This document shows positions 1-8,766 of a stretch of 62,236 nucleotides of DNA, in pieces. Within the stretch, counting starts at the first letter, position 1; every line of letters begins with the position of its first letter. The position numbers and the translations under genes were made by a program. The notes beneath the pieces are model-generated. The model saw nothing but the letters and a program-made list of their open reading frames with translations. It searched no databases and had not been told where the DNA came from. Source of the DNA: a gamma proteobacterium HTCC2207 (GTDB taxonomy: Bacteria > Pseudomonadota > Gammaproteobacteria > Pseudomonadales > Porticoccaceae); assembly GCA_905182275.1 (NCBI GenBank), contig CAJJAU010000010.1, positions 1 to 62,236 on the forward strand, read 5' to 3'.

Positions 1-106
1 AGGTGAAGACGAATAGGCCCTTAATAGCAATCAATATGATGGTGATGCCATTTTAGAGGGTTAATTAAAAGCTACTGAAGGTTAGTTTTGAGCTAAATGA
101 ACAGCG
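1..106. other. Left-edge segment with no recognised gene
   Basis: This short segment lies downstream of the CoA-transferase stop codon. It has stop codons in several frames and no clear ribosome binding site or hairpin terminator. It may contain the end of a gene that lies outside the window, but nothing in it can be assigned. Confidence 0.3.
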
Positions 107-1336
107 CTAGATTATACCTTTAGTATGTAATTCAGTTAGTTGGCATTCGGAGTATTCTAAATAGTCCTGCAGAACATCATTAGTCTGACCACCTAGCTGG
201 GGTGGGCTAGCAGGGTATTCAATTTTAGTGCGGCTGTATTTAATCGGATTGCCCACCATCTTCAGGCTACCACTGCGACTCTCGATAACATTAATGAGCA
301 TTTCTCGAGCAATAATTTGAGGGTCATCAAACACTTGATCAATAGAATTGATGGGGCCACAGGGAACATCATTGGCTTCAAAAGCCGCTAGCCAGTGCCG
401 ACTGTCTTTTTGGCTCAGGCTCAAGCTAATAGTCTCGCACAGTAACTGGCGGTTATTTACACGATTGGCGTTAGTGGCATAAAGAGGATCTTTTGCCATG
501 AGCGGAATTTCTATCACTTGGCAAAAACGCTTGAACTGCTGATCGTTACCCACAGCTACAATGATATGACTGTCAGCGGTAGCAAAGGCTTGATAGGGAA
601 CTATATTGGGATGTGCATTGCCAAGCCGTTGGGGGACTGTGCCACCAATAAGATAGTTGCTAGCTTGATTAGCCAATACCGCCGCCTGCACATCCAATAA
701 CGCCAGATCGATATATTGACCTTGTCCAGATTGGTGACGTTCTAGCAGAGCACCCTGAATTGCATTTGCCGCATAGAGTCCAGTAAATAGGTCGGTCACG
801 GCAACGCCAACTTTCACCGGGCCGGCAGCCTTATTATCGAGGTTATCGGGCTCGCCAGTAACACTCATTAAGCCGCCCATACCCTGAATAAGAAAGTCAT
901 AACCAGGTCGATTCGCGTAGGGCCCTGTTTGGCCAAACCCGGTGATCGAGCAGTAAATCAGTTTTGGATTAATCTTTTTCAGTGCAGGGTAGTCCAGGCC
1001 GTATTTGGCTAACCCCCCAACTTTGTAGTTTTCAATTAGCACATCGGATTGCAAGGCCAGCTGGCGAATAATCTCTTGTCCTTCGCTGTGAGTAATATCG
1101 ACAGTAACGGATTTCTTACCTCGGTTTGCACAAAAGAAGTACGCAGCATCTTCAGTGTCATTGCCATCCTGATCTTTAAGGTAGGGAGGGCCCCAATGGC
1201 GAGTATCATCACCGCTATTGGGGCGTTCAATCTTGACCACTTCAGCGCCAAGATCAGCCAATAGTTGTCCTGCCCAAGGACCCGCCAAAATCCGGCTCAT
1301 GTCGAGTACGCGATAACCTTTGAGTGGGCCTGCCAT
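107..1336 (-). CDS. Family III CoA-transferase (CaiB/BaiF), probably glutarate-linked
   Basis: This 409-residue protein is full length for the CaiB/BaiF family, which moves CoA between carboxylic acids through an aspartyl-CoA thioester. The N-terminus carries the family's GYRVLDMSRILAGPWAGQ segment and an AEVVKIE strand, and the YDFLIQGMGG stretch carries the Asp at the position of the catalytic residue. The start ATG has an AAGGA ribosome binding site about 8 bases upstream. It follows the glutaryl-CoA dehydrogenase gene on the same strand after about 20 bases, so the two are very likely one operon. That context suggests it activates glutarate with succinyl-CoA as CoA donor, as in bacterial lysine/glutarate catabolism. 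The substrate is inferred from the neighbour only; other dicarboxylates remain possible. Confidence 0.85.
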   Translation of the reverse strand: MAGPLKGYRVLDMSRILAGPWAGQLLADLGAEVVKIERPNSGDDTRHWGPPYLKDQDGNDTEDAAYFFCANRGKKSVTVDITHSEGQEIIRQLALQSDVLIENYKVGGLAKYGLDYPALKKINPKLIYCSITGFGQTGPYANRPGYDFLIQGMGGLMSVTGEPDNLDNKAAGPVKVGVAVTDLFTGLYAANAIQGALLERHQSGQGQYIDLALLDVQAAVLANQASNYLIGGTVPQRLGNAHPNIVPYQAFATADSHIIVAVGNDQQFKRFCQVIEIPLMAKDPLYATNANRVNNRQLLCETISLSLSQKDSRHWLAAFEANDVPCGPINSIDQVFDDPQIIAREMLINVIESRSGSLKMVGNPIKYSRTKIEYPASPPQLGGQTNDVLQDYLEYSECQLTELHTKGII

Positions 1337-1357
1337 AGGGGTCCTTTTTGGTCGCTA

Positions 1358-2539
1358 TTAGCTAAACGCTTGGATGCCAGTTTGTGCTCTTCCTAGAATA
1401 AGAGCGTGCACATCTGCTGTACCCTCATAGGTATTAACCACTTCTAGATTGAGCATATGCCGCATTACCGGATATTCGTCAGAAATACCATTGCCGCCAT
1501 GCATGTCGCGAGCGTGACGAGCAATTTCGAGTGCTTTAGAGCAGTTATTGCGCTTAAGCAGAGAGATCAATTCAGGTGCAAGGTTGCCTTGCTCTTTTAA
1601 CCGACCCGCGCGCAACGAACCCTGTAGCCCGAGGCTAATATCGGTTTGCATATTGGCCAGTTTCAATTGAATTAGCTGATTCGCCGCTAGTGGACGATTG
1701 AACTGAATTCTGTCGAGAGTATATTGTCGAGCGGCATGCCAGCAGCTTTCAGCGGCTCCTAAAGCACCCCAACTAATGCCATAACGGGCCGAGTTAAGAC
1801 AGCCAAAAGGCCCCTTGAGACCTTGGACGTTGGGCATTAACTGCTCTTCGCTAACAAACACCTCATCCATAACAATTTCACCGGTGATGGATGCACGCAG
1901 CGCGAGCTTGCCTTCGATTTTTGGCGCGGACAGGCCTTTCATCCCTTTATCGAGAATAAAGCCACGGATAATGCCATCATCAGTTTTAGCCCAAACCACA
2001 AAGACGTCGGCGATTGGTGAATTACTAATCCACATTTTACTGCCGGAGATAAGATAACCACCGTCGACACTTTTGGCACGGGTTTTCATACCGCCAGGGT
2101 CAGAGCCAGCGTCAGGTTCGGTCAGACCAAAGCAACCCACCCACTCGCCTGTTGCCAATTTAGGTAAATATTTTGCTCTCTGTTGTTCAGTACCATAGGT
2201 ATAGATGGGATACATGACCAAGCTCGATTGGACGCTCATCATTGAACGATAGCCTGAGTCAACCCGCTCAACTTCACGTGCAATTAGCCCATAGCTGACA
2301 TAACCGACACCGGAACAGCCGTAGCCATCAATGGTTGCGCCCAATAATCCAAGTTCGCCCATCTCATTAAAAATCTCACGATCGGTGTGCTCATTGCGGA
2401 AGGCATTAGTGACTCTGGGCGCCAATTTTTCTTCAGCAAAGCTTGCCGCAGATGCTCTTATTAGCCGCTCTTCTTCAGTCAGCTGGTCATCCATATTGAA
2501 TGGGTCTTCCCAGTTAAATTTTCCCCAATCACTTGCCAT
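1358..2539 (-). CDS. gcdH: Glutaryl-CoA dehydrogenase
   Basis: An FAD-dependent acyl-CoA dehydrogenase-fold enzyme of 393 residues that oxidatively decarboxylates glutaryl-CoA to crotonyl-CoA in lysine, tryptophan and glutarate breakdown. Typical GcdH features are the N-terminal [21 protein letters not shown] region, the FAD/substrate motif [11 protein letters not shown] near residue 140, the [10 protein letters not shown] segment, and [20 protein letters not shown] near the C-terminus, which contains the conserved YEGT with the catalytic glutamate. An AGGA ribosome binding site precedes the ATG. It is the first gene of a two-gene unit with the CoA-transferase. Electrons would pass to electron-transfer flavoprotein, which is not encoded here. 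The assignment is firm because the residues separating GcdH from other acyl-CoA dehydrogenases are present throughout. Confidence 0.95.
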   Translation of the reverse strand: MASDWGKFNWEDPFNMDDQLTEEERLIRASAASFAEEKLAPRVTNAFRNEHTDREIFNEMGELGLLGATIDGYGCSGVGYVSYGLIAREVERVDSGYRSMMSVQSSLVMYPIYTYGTEQQRAKYLPKLATGEWVGCFGLTEPDAGSDPGGMKTRAKSVDGGYLISGSKMWISNSPIADVFVVWAKTDDGIIRGFILDKGMKGLSAPKIEGKLALRASITGEIVMDEVFVSEEQLMPNVQGLKGPFGCLNSARYGISWGALGAAESCWHAARQYTLDRIQFNRPLAANQLIQLKLANMQTDISLGLQGSLRAGRLKEQGNLAPELISLLKRNNCSKALEIARHARDMHGGNGISDEYPVMRHMLNLEVVNTYEGTADVHALILGRAQTGIQAFS

Positions 2540-2620
2540 TACAATATCCTATTTTTACTATTAATGGGTCTCTAGCCTGACGACCGTACTTAGTGTACGC
2601 CAGACTTTAGCTACTGTATC

Positions 2621-3985
2621 TTAAACCGAGTAGTATTCTGCGGTTTGGTCCAGGGATTTGGTTGCGCGAGCGATTAACAAATCGATTTCTGCATGGCTAC
2701 TGACAAAGGGTGGAGAGATAATCATTGAGTCACCCACCGCTCGCATAATAAGTCCATTAGCGACGCAGAATTCTCGGCAAATACCACCTGATTTTTGATC
2801 GCCCTCAAGACGCTCTCTGCTTTCTTTATTGCGCACTAACTCGATTGAACCAAGCATACCAACCCCACGAACATGACCGACAATAGGGTGATCGCCAAGT
2901 GCTGACCACTGTTTTTGTAAGTAGGGCCCAACATCATTGGCGACATGATCGACAAACTTATCACGTTCCATAATATTTAGCGTTGCCAGTGCGGCGGCGC
3001 AGGTAATTGGGTGGCCAGAATAGGTAAAGCCATGTCCAAATTCGCCACCATCAGCGGTAATAACTTCTGCCACCTTGTCACTGACCATAACTCCGCCCAG
3101 CGGTTGAAAGCCGTTAGTCACTGCTTTAGCAAAAGTCAGTAGATCGGGTTCCATACCATAGGTCTCACAACCGAACATATTGCCAGTGCGCCCAAAGCCA
3201 CAGATGACCTCGTCACTGACAAATAGAATGTCGCGTTCATTTAAAATGCGACGAACTTCGGGCCAGTAAGTATCTGGCGGCACAATGACACCACCTGCAC
3301 CCTGAATGGGTTCAGCAATAAAAGCCGCAATATTTTCTTCGCCCAGCAGGTCAATTCTCTTTTCTAATTCACGCGCTGCATGCAGGCCAAACTCGTCAGA
3401 GGTTAAGTCACCACCATTGTGATACCAGTTCGGATCAGTGATATGTTGGACGTAGGGGAGCGTTTCAAATTGATTGTGCACAAATTCAAAACCACCAAGG
3501 CTCGCTGACGCGATGGTACTGCCGTGGTAGGCATTGGTACGCGCTAAAATTATACGTTTTTTAGGCTGCTTTTTAGTATCCCAATAGCGGCGGATCAATC
3601 GAATATTAGTGTCATTTGCCTCAGAACCAGAATTAGTAAAAAACACATGTGTGAATTGTTTTGGGGTCATCTGGACTAGTTTTTCAGCCAATTCGACGGC
3701 AGGTGTATTACTGCATTGGAAGAAATTATTATAGTAGGGCAGTTTTTGAAACTGAGCATGCACCGCCTCGGCAATTTCAGGTTGACTGTAGCCTAGGCTG
3801 CAACACCAAAGACCAGACATCGCATCGAGCATCTGCTTACCATCGGTATCGTAAATATAAATATGCTCAGCGCGCTCTATAATTCTGCCATGGTTATTTT
3901 GATAATCATTAAAATCGGTAAACGGATGCAGGTGATGATTTGCATCTAACTGTTTCCATTCTGCGGTTGTTCTAAAAGTGCCCAT
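2621..3985 (-). CDS. spuC: Polyamine (putrescine):pyruvate aminotransferase, SpuC-like
   Basis: A class III PLP-dependent transaminase of 454 residues from the chosen start. The sequence follows Pseudomonas SpuC closely: HHLHPFTDF near the N-terminus, MSGLWCCSLGY, FFTNSGSEANDTN, AFIAEPIQGAGGV, the PLP-contacting FVSDEVICGFGRTG, the PLP lysine in LTFAKAVTNG, and GLIMRAVGDSMIISPP at the end. SpuC-type enzymes transfer the amino group of putrescine or related diamines to pyruvate. I chose the ATG at 3985 because GAGA lies about 7 bases upstream; an in-frame ATG at 3997 has no ribosome binding site. It is divergent from the PuuD-type hydrolase and near the PuuA-type ligase, which supports polyamine use. 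Putrescine as the real substrate is inferred from similarity and context. Confidence 0.88.
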   Translation of the reverse strand: MGTFRTTAEWKQLDANHHLHPFTDFNDYQNNHGRIIERAEHIYIYDTDGKQMLDAMSGLWCCSLGYSQPEIAEAVHAQFQKLPYYNNFFQCSNTPAVELAEKLVQMTPKQFTHVFFTNSGSEANDTNIRLIRRYWDTKKQPKKRIILARTNAYHGSTIASASLGGFEFVHNQFETLPYVQHITDPNWYHNGGDLTSDEFGLHAARELEKRIDLLGEENIAAFIAEPIQGAGGVIVPPDTYWPEVRRILNERDILFVSDEVICGFGRTGNMFGCETYGMEPDLLTFAKAVTNGFQPLGGVMVSDKVAEVITADGGEFGHGFTYSGHPITCAAALATLNIMERDKFVDHVANDVGPYLQKQWSALGDHPIVGHVRGVGMLGSIELVRNKESRERLEGDQKSGGICREFCVANGLIMRAVGDSMIISPPFVSSHAEIDLLIARATKSLDQTAEYYSV

Positions 3986-4121
3986 AATTAATCTCATTAT
4001 CGCTGGTTATTTGCTGGTTGATTAAAGCACCTGGATTGGTGGCTCGACTCGAATGGCAAGAGTGCGGTTTTAACAACACTATAAAGGCGGTATTTGATCA
4101 CATTCTTGATCCGTGGTCATT

Positions 4122-4135
4122 CACCCAAAGGGGTG
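4122..4135. promoter_or_regulatory. ACCC-N4-GGGT dyad in the spuC/puuD divergent region
   Basis: A short inverted repeat, CACCC then AAAG then GGGTG, lies about 75 bases upstream of the PuuD-type start codon. A closely similar dyad sits at the equivalent distance in front of the PuuA-type gene. Both lie in divergent intergenic regions of the polyamine block, so a shared operator is possible. A weak promoter candidate (TTGCTT, 17 bases, AATACT) follows at 4147-4175. No regulator gene is adjacent. Confidence 0.3.
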
Positions 4136-4209
4136 GGAAAATAGGCTTGCTTATGATCGCTCAGAACGAAATACTAGTGACATAAATTGCTATAAAGTTG
4201 AGAGTCGGT

Positions 4210-5010
4210 ATGTCTAAGAATTTACCCATTGTTGGTATCGCGTGTGATGTCATTAAAAATGGCCTTCATCAATTTCATGGTGCGGGAGAGAAATATATCA
4301 ACGCCGTGGCGCATGGCGCTGGTGCTATGCCGGTATTGTTGCCTGCATTTGGGGAAGGCACAGATATGCGAGATCTTAATGCGTTATATAACGTGCAAGA
4401 TATTGTCAGTGGGTTAGATGGTTTGTTCTTAACCGGCAGTCCTTCCAATATCCAGCCTCACCATTTTAGTGGACCTAAACACGAGAAGGGTACGCTGGAA
4501 GATCCTCAGCGAGATAGTCTTACACTCGCGTTAATTAATGAATGTGTTGCTCAGTCAGTGCCAATATTGGCTGTATGCCGCGGATTTCAAGAGCTCAATG
4601 TTGCTTTGGGCGGTACGTTGCATGCAAACGTTCATCGCATCGATGGATACCAGGACCATCGCGAGGATAAAACTAAAGATCGAGATGGCCAGTACGGATC
4701 TTCACATTCAGTAAATTTTAGCGATGCAGGTCGACTACACGGACTGACGGGTGAAAATCGTTGGCCAGTGAACTCACTGCATAGTCAGGGTATTGATGTT
4801 TTGTCCGAGCATCTAGTCGTCGAAGCGGTGGCCGATGATGGATTGATCGAAGCGGTATCGTCGCGCTCCGGTTCTGGTGATAGTGACTGCTGGATTCTGG
4901 GTGTGCAGTGGCACCCAGAATGGCAATTTGAGTCGAACAAAGTCTCTAAAGCTATCTTTTATGAATTTGGTCAGCAGGTGAGAGCGAACATGGTCGCCAA
5001 ATCACAGTAG
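4210..5010 (+). CDS. puuD: Gamma-glutamyl-gamma-aminobutyrate hydrolase (class I glutamine amidotransferase-like)
   Basis: A 266-residue PuuD/SpuA-type hydrolase that cleaves gamma-glutamyl-GABA to glutamate and GABA, the last step of the gamma-glutamylated putrescine route. The nucleophile is Cys123 in ILAVCRGFQELNVALGG. The oxyanion region is FLTGSPSNIQP and the catalytic His is in GVQWHPEWQF near the C-terminus, so the Cys-His-Glu set is intact. The ATG at 4210 has GAG about 7 bases upstream; a TTG at 4198 in frame lacks a good site. It is divergent from the SpuC-like transaminase and lies 2 kb from the PuuA-like ligase, matching the SpuA/SpuB/SpuC set of pseudomonads. Length and motifs fit the family well. 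Confidence 0.9.
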   Translation: MSKNLPIVGIACDVIKNGLHQFHGAGEKYINAVAHGAGAMPVLLPAFGEGTDMRDLNALYNVQDIVSGLDGLFLTGSPSNIQPHHFSGPKHEKGTLEDPQRDSLTLALINECVAQSVPILAVCRGFQELNVALGGTLHANVHRIDGYQDHREDKTKDRDGQYGSSHSVNFSDAGRLHGLTGENRWPVNSLHSQGIDVLSEHLVVEAVADDGLIEAVSSRSGSGDSDCWILGVQWHPEWQFESNKVSKAIFYEFGQQVRANMVAKSQ

Positions 5011-5067
5011 CTACAGAATATTGCATTTTTAATGTATCTTGCGATAGTTTAAGTCACTAAAAAGGCG

Positions 5068-7089
5068 CTATTTTTTTTCATCAGGCATAGAGTATATTTC
5101 TCGGCCATCAAACCAAGTAGACAGTATTTTAGTGTCAGAAATTCTATGGCTGTTACCCCCGGCCTCTAATGCCAGCAAGTCTTGGTCAAGAATAACAAAG
5201 TCGGCTTTTTTGCCCACTTCTAATGAGCCGGTAATATCGGCTTGCTCGAGCATTTGAGCGCCGTTAATAGTGTAGGCATCTAAGGTGTCGCGAACCGAAA
5301 CACGCTCATCGACGTTAAAGATGCGGCCTGTCGTGTCATTTGTCCGGGTAACCGCTTTTTCGATATTCAGCATTGGGCGTGGGTCGCGTTCTTCAACTGG
5401 GGCATCACTCCCGGCGACTAGTATTCCACCAGCCTTGAGTACAGAGGCCGCAGGGTAAGTATTTTTGTAGACATAACCCAGAGGATCATAAAGATCTTCT
5501 TCGCTAAAAGTGGGTTCAATAAACGGTGTTACATACATTTGATATTCTGTCGTGGGCTCGATCCATGAGTAGGTAAAGGCTATTGCTACATTTAGATCAG
5601 CAATACGTGAAATATCATCGGGATGAATGATTTGCGCGTGAGCAATAGAAAATTTAGCGTCAGAATCTGGGCTGGCCTCTCTGGCGGCTTCAAAGGTATC
5701 CAGAGCAACACGAACCGCGCGGTCGCCAATAGCGTGACTGTGAACATTGATGCCGGCAGCATACAAGGCCAACGTGTAGTCGTGTATGAATGCATACTCC
5801 TTTTCAAGAATACCGTTACTTTCAAAGCACTGGGACGCCAAAAAGCCATGTTCAGATAGAAAACTCTGCTCGAAGGATCCCGAGACGCTCTGCGCGCCTT
5901 TTTCTCGCACTGCCACACAGGTGTCAGAATTTGTATCTACATAGCCGATCACGTTAAGGACGTCACTATCTTCATCAATCGCGAATATTGGTTGAAGGTA
6001 GTTGTTTAATGAGGCGGCATTGGGGAGCATGGGTGGAAACGAATAGGGATCGCCTTCGATAACGCCATCTACAAAAATTTTGGCAGTATCAATTTTTAGA
6101 TTGAGGATGTCCTCATGACGCTTTTGTATTCGGGTTAAGTCGGCCATTAATGCATCAACGCTAATCGGTTGGTCTGCGCTTGGCCTGTAATTGTCGAAGT
6201 CCGCATAAAAAGCGGCAGTCATACGATAGGTCAGTGGTGACTGCTCTGCCCATTTAGCAAAATTAGCAATTTCATCTGCCCGTAGAGCCGCATCCATCGC
6301 AGAGGTAATACCCGCCGCTGCCAGTCGCTGTGCGATCTTGGTATAAACATTGAGATCAATTTCAGGATACCCCCAAAGATTGGGAAGGTTGACAATCTTG
6401 CGCGCATCTTCATTGATTACTCCATTGGGCTCGCCAGTATTATCAACACCAATCAACGCTTGTAGGTGGGCGAACTCATTGTTCAATGTGGTTTTACTGA
6501 GACCAATATTGAGACCGTTTTTATCCGTGGCAAGGCTCATGGCAACACTGTTGACTGCACCATGATGGCCATCATCAGCGAGTAAAACGATAGGGTGTGT
6601 CTGCGACACTTTATCAAGTGCAGAGCGTATCGTAGGAAAAGTCTCGGAAGGCTCATTACCGGAATAATAGGGCCATTGAGCAACGGTCAACCATTCACCG
6701 TCGGGAAGATTTAAGCGATTAATGCATTGCTTTAAGCGGGGCACCATGTCGGTTAAAGAAAAAGGCTGGCCGGCAAGATCACAATTATCAGTCTCGACAA
6801 TGCCTGGTAAATGGATGTGCACATCATGTAGGCCGGGGATAATCATTTTGCCGTCGAGATCGACAATCTGGGTATCAGCAGAGGTGACTGCCTTCGCACC
6901 CTGAGCATCACCAACGTAGACTAATCGATCGTTAGTGATGCCGATAGAAGTAACCACTTGTTGGGTCGGATTGGCAGTGTAAACAACCCCATTAGTAAAT
7001 AGTTTTTCGATAGGTACAGATGGTTCTTTTGCACAGGCAGTGAGCAATATACTGAATAAAAGCATGATTACACTACGTTTTTTAAACAT
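5068..7089 (-). CDS. Lipoprotein amidohydrolase of the YtcJ / Amidohydrolase_3 type
   Basis: A 673-residue exported metal-dependent hydrolase. The N-terminus is a lipoprotein signal peptide ending in LLTAC with the lipidated Cys at residue 19; the next residue is Ala, which fits outer membrane sorting. The metal-binding HDVHIHLPG motif is near residue 93, and later His-rich motifs (HSHAIGDRAV, AHAQIIHPDD, AGSDAPVEERDPR) complete the YtcJ-type TIM-barrel site. GGGAG lies upstream of the start. It sits inside the polyamine block between puuD and the PuuA-like gene but on the opposite strand. YtcJ relatives act on amides and N-substituted compounds, often with unknown substrates. A link to polyamine amides is possible from position alone and should not be treated as a function. 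Confidence 0.85.
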   Translation of the reverse strand: MFKKRSVIMLLFSILLTACAKEPSVPIEKLFTNGVVYTANPTQQVVTSIGITNDRLVYVGDAQGAKAVTSADTQIVDLDGKMIIPGLHDVHIHLPGIVETDNCDLAGQPFSLTDMVPRLKQCINRLNLPDGEWLTVAQWPYYSGNEPSETFPTIRSALDKVSQTHPIVLLADDGHHGAVNSVAMSLATDKNGLNIGLSKTTLNNEFAHLQALIGVDNTGEPNGVINEDARKIVNLPNLWGYPEIDLNVYTKIAQRLAAAGITSAMDAALRADEIANFAKWAEQSPLTYRMTAAFYADFDNYRPSADQPISVDALMADLTRIQKRHEDILNLKIDTAKIFVDGVIEGDPYSFPPMLPNAASLNNYLQPIFAIDEDSDVLNVIGYVDTNSDTCVAVREKGAQSVSGSFEQSFLSEHGFLASQCFESNGILEKEYAFIHDYTLALYAAGINVHSHAIGDRAVRVALDTFEAAREASPDSDAKFSIAHAQIIHPDDISRIADLNVAIAFTYSWIEPTTEYQMYVTPFIEPTFSEEDLYDPLGYVYKNTYPAASVLKAGGILVAGSDAPVEERDPRPMLNIEKAVTRTNDTTGRIFNVDERVSVRDTLDAYTINGAQMLEQADITGSLEVGKKADFVILDQDLLALEAGGNSHRISDTKILSTWFDGREIYSMPDEKK

Positions 7090-7146
7090 TATAAATCACT
7101 CCCATTCTTAGGTTAATAATCTAATTTGCTCTGTATAAGCCGTGAA

Positions 7147-7161
7147 TACCCTCTAAGGGTA
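7147..7161. promoter_or_regulatory. TACCCT-N3-AGGGTA dyad upstream of the PuuA-like gene
   Basis: A perfect 6-3-6 inverted repeat lies in the divergent region between the lipoprotein amidohydrolase and the PuuA-like ligase, about 82 bases before the ligase start. It resembles the ACCC/GGGT dyad upstream of puuD in sequence and distance. It could be an operator for a polyamine-responsive regulator; no such regulator is in the window. Confidence 0.3.
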
Positions 7162-7242
7162 GCTATGAACCTGCTGAACGACTCGCGGTTATCGGATACT
7201 ATGCCTTACTGATTCTAGTAATGATTATAGAGAACCTAACTT

Positions 7243-8589
7243 ATGACACCACTTTTAATGCTTGAGCAATTTCTGCAGGATAACCCAGACATAGAAATGT
7301 TCGAAGTTCTTCTTCACGATTTAAATGGCGTGCAGCGAGGGAAATGGTTGCCCAGAGACAAAATACACAAGGTGTTTACTGGTGGCTATAAGATGCCATT
7401 GAGTAGTTGCTCTTTAGATTGCTGGGGTCGTGATCAAGAAGAATTGATTGCAGCAACCGGTGATGCAGACGGTATTTGTGTGCCACATCCTGAAACGTTG
7501 GCGCGCGTGCCCTGGGCAGATAAGACTACCGCGCAAATAATTGTCTCAATGGCTAATGAAACCGGTGATTTACCCTATGCAGGGGATTGCCGCTCAGTAT
7601 TGCAGAGTGTAGTCGACCGATTTGCTGAGTTAGGGCTGACTCCAGTGGTTGCGAGTGAAATGGAGTTCCATCTGTTGAGCTTAGAGCGAGATAAGTTTGG
7701 TGTTCCACAGCACACTCAAACGGCGCTTGATGGGAGTCCAGCGATTGGAGGGCATACCTATGGTATCGATACTATGCGTGATAGTGCACCTTTGATGGAT
7801 GCCATTATCGATGCGACTAAACAGCAAAATTTGCCAGTGGACACGCTAATTACGGAGTTTGGTCCCTCTCAGTTTGAGATCAATTTATACCATCAAGATT
7901 CTGCTGTCAGAGCTTGCGATCAAGGCAGTATGTTAAAAAGAGCAATACGCAGTGTCGCTCGTCAGCATCAGAAGTTAGCTTCGTTTATGGCAAAACCCTT
8001 TGCCGAACAAGTGGGTAATGGCATGCATATCCACTTTAGCGTGTTAGATCAGCAAGGTAATAATGTGTTTGATAACGGCACACCAGAAGGCAGTGATCTG
8101 TTGAATCATGCCGTTGCCGGATGTTTGACGACCATGGCCGATAGTATGGCAATCTTTGCGCCGAACATTAATTCCTTTCGCCGAATGGTGCCCGGGTGTT
8201 ATGCGCCCTTGACCGCCAACTGGGGTTATGAAAATCGTACTACTGCTGTCCGCATTCCTGGGGGTGATCATCGTGCTATGCGTATTGAGCACAGAGTTGC
8301 AGGTGCTGATACAAACCCTTATCTAACCGTCGCGGCTATGTTGGCAGGTGCGTTGTACGGCATAGAGAATAAATTACAGGCGCCATCCGCGGTTGTGGGT
8401 GATGCTGGTGATGTAAAGCCAACGTTACCGCACTTTTGGAATGATGCGATTGGCGTATTTGAAAATTCGAGCTTCATTAAAGAGTATTTGAGCGAAGAGT
8501 TACAAACCAATTACGCGCGCTGTAAGCGTCAAGAGAAGCATGAATTTGATAGCCGTGTGACGCTCATGGAGTACGATGCCTATCTCTAA
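7243..8589 (+). CDS. puuA: Gamma-glutamylpolyamine synthetase-like glutamine synthetase family protein
   Basis: A 448-residue glutamine synthetase-fold ligase of the PuuA/SpuB branch, which uses ATP to join glutamate to putrescine or another amine. The beta-grasp N-terminus contains DLNGVQRGKWLP. The catalytic domain has ASEMEFHLLSLE (metal-binding Glu), GNGMHIHFSVLD (metal-binding His), NRTTAVRIPGGDHRAMRIEHR and AGADTNPYLTVAAMLAG, all expected in the PuuA branch. It lacks the adenylylation-loop region of housekeeping GlnA. Together with the PuuD- and SpuC-like genes nearby it supports a polyamine route. The exact amine cannot be told from sequence; ethanolamine-type relatives exist in this family. 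Confidence 0.85.
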   Translation: MTPLLMLEQFLQDNPDIEMFEVLLHDLNGVQRGKWLPRDKIHKVFTGGYKMPLSSCSLDCWGRDQEELIAATGDADGICVPHPETLARVPWADKTTAQIIVSMANETGDLPYAGDCRSVLQSVVDRFAELGLTPVVASEMEFHLLSLERDKFGVPQHTQTALDGSPAIGGHTYGIDTMRDSAPLMDAIIDATKQQNLPVDTLITEFGPSQFEINLYHQDSAVRACDQGSMLKRAIRSVARQHQKLASFMAKPFAEQVGNGMHIHFSVLDQQGNNVFDNGTPEGSDLLNHAVAGCLTTMADSMAIFAPNINSFRRMVPGCYAPLTANWGYENRTTAVRIPGGDHRAMRIEHRVAGADTNPYLTVAAMLAGALYGIENKLQAPSAVVGDAGDVKPTLPHFWNDAIGVFENSSFIKEYLSEELQTNYARCKRQEKHEFDSRVTLMEYDAYL

Positions 8590-8727
8590 GCCTATAAATA
8601 GTTTTTAGCATATTCCTATTTGATCTAAATATTCTATTTTTTATTCCTAAAATTAATATATCATCATCGAATCGTCATTTGGTCCTATTGCCGCGATTTA
8701 AAATAAAGAGCTAAAACGGAAGTCAAA

Positions 8728-8761
8728 CTCCTAGGATTTAACATTAATTAAGTTTTAGGAG
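8728..8761 (+). promoter_or_regulatory. Hairpin sequestering the alkB-like Shine-Dalgarno sequence
   Basis: The 34 bases from 8728 to 8761 fold end to end into a 14-pair stem (three G-U pairs) with a six-base CATTAA loop. The 3' arm contains TAGGAG, so the strong AGGAGG ribosome binding site at 8757-8762 is almost wholly paired with CTCCTA at 8728-8733. The hairpin ends six bases before the ATG. This arrangement can act as translational control (temperature, protein or antisense). It is read directly from sequence; in vivo folding is not known. Confidence 0.6.
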
Positions 8762-8766
8762 GAAGA

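Noticed and set aside
8751-8762. FourU-type RNA thermometer at the alkB-like gene
   Set aside because: The TTTT run is on the same strand side as the Shine-Dalgarno sequence and does not pair with it; CTCC does. The hairpin is kept as a finding, but it is not a FourU element.
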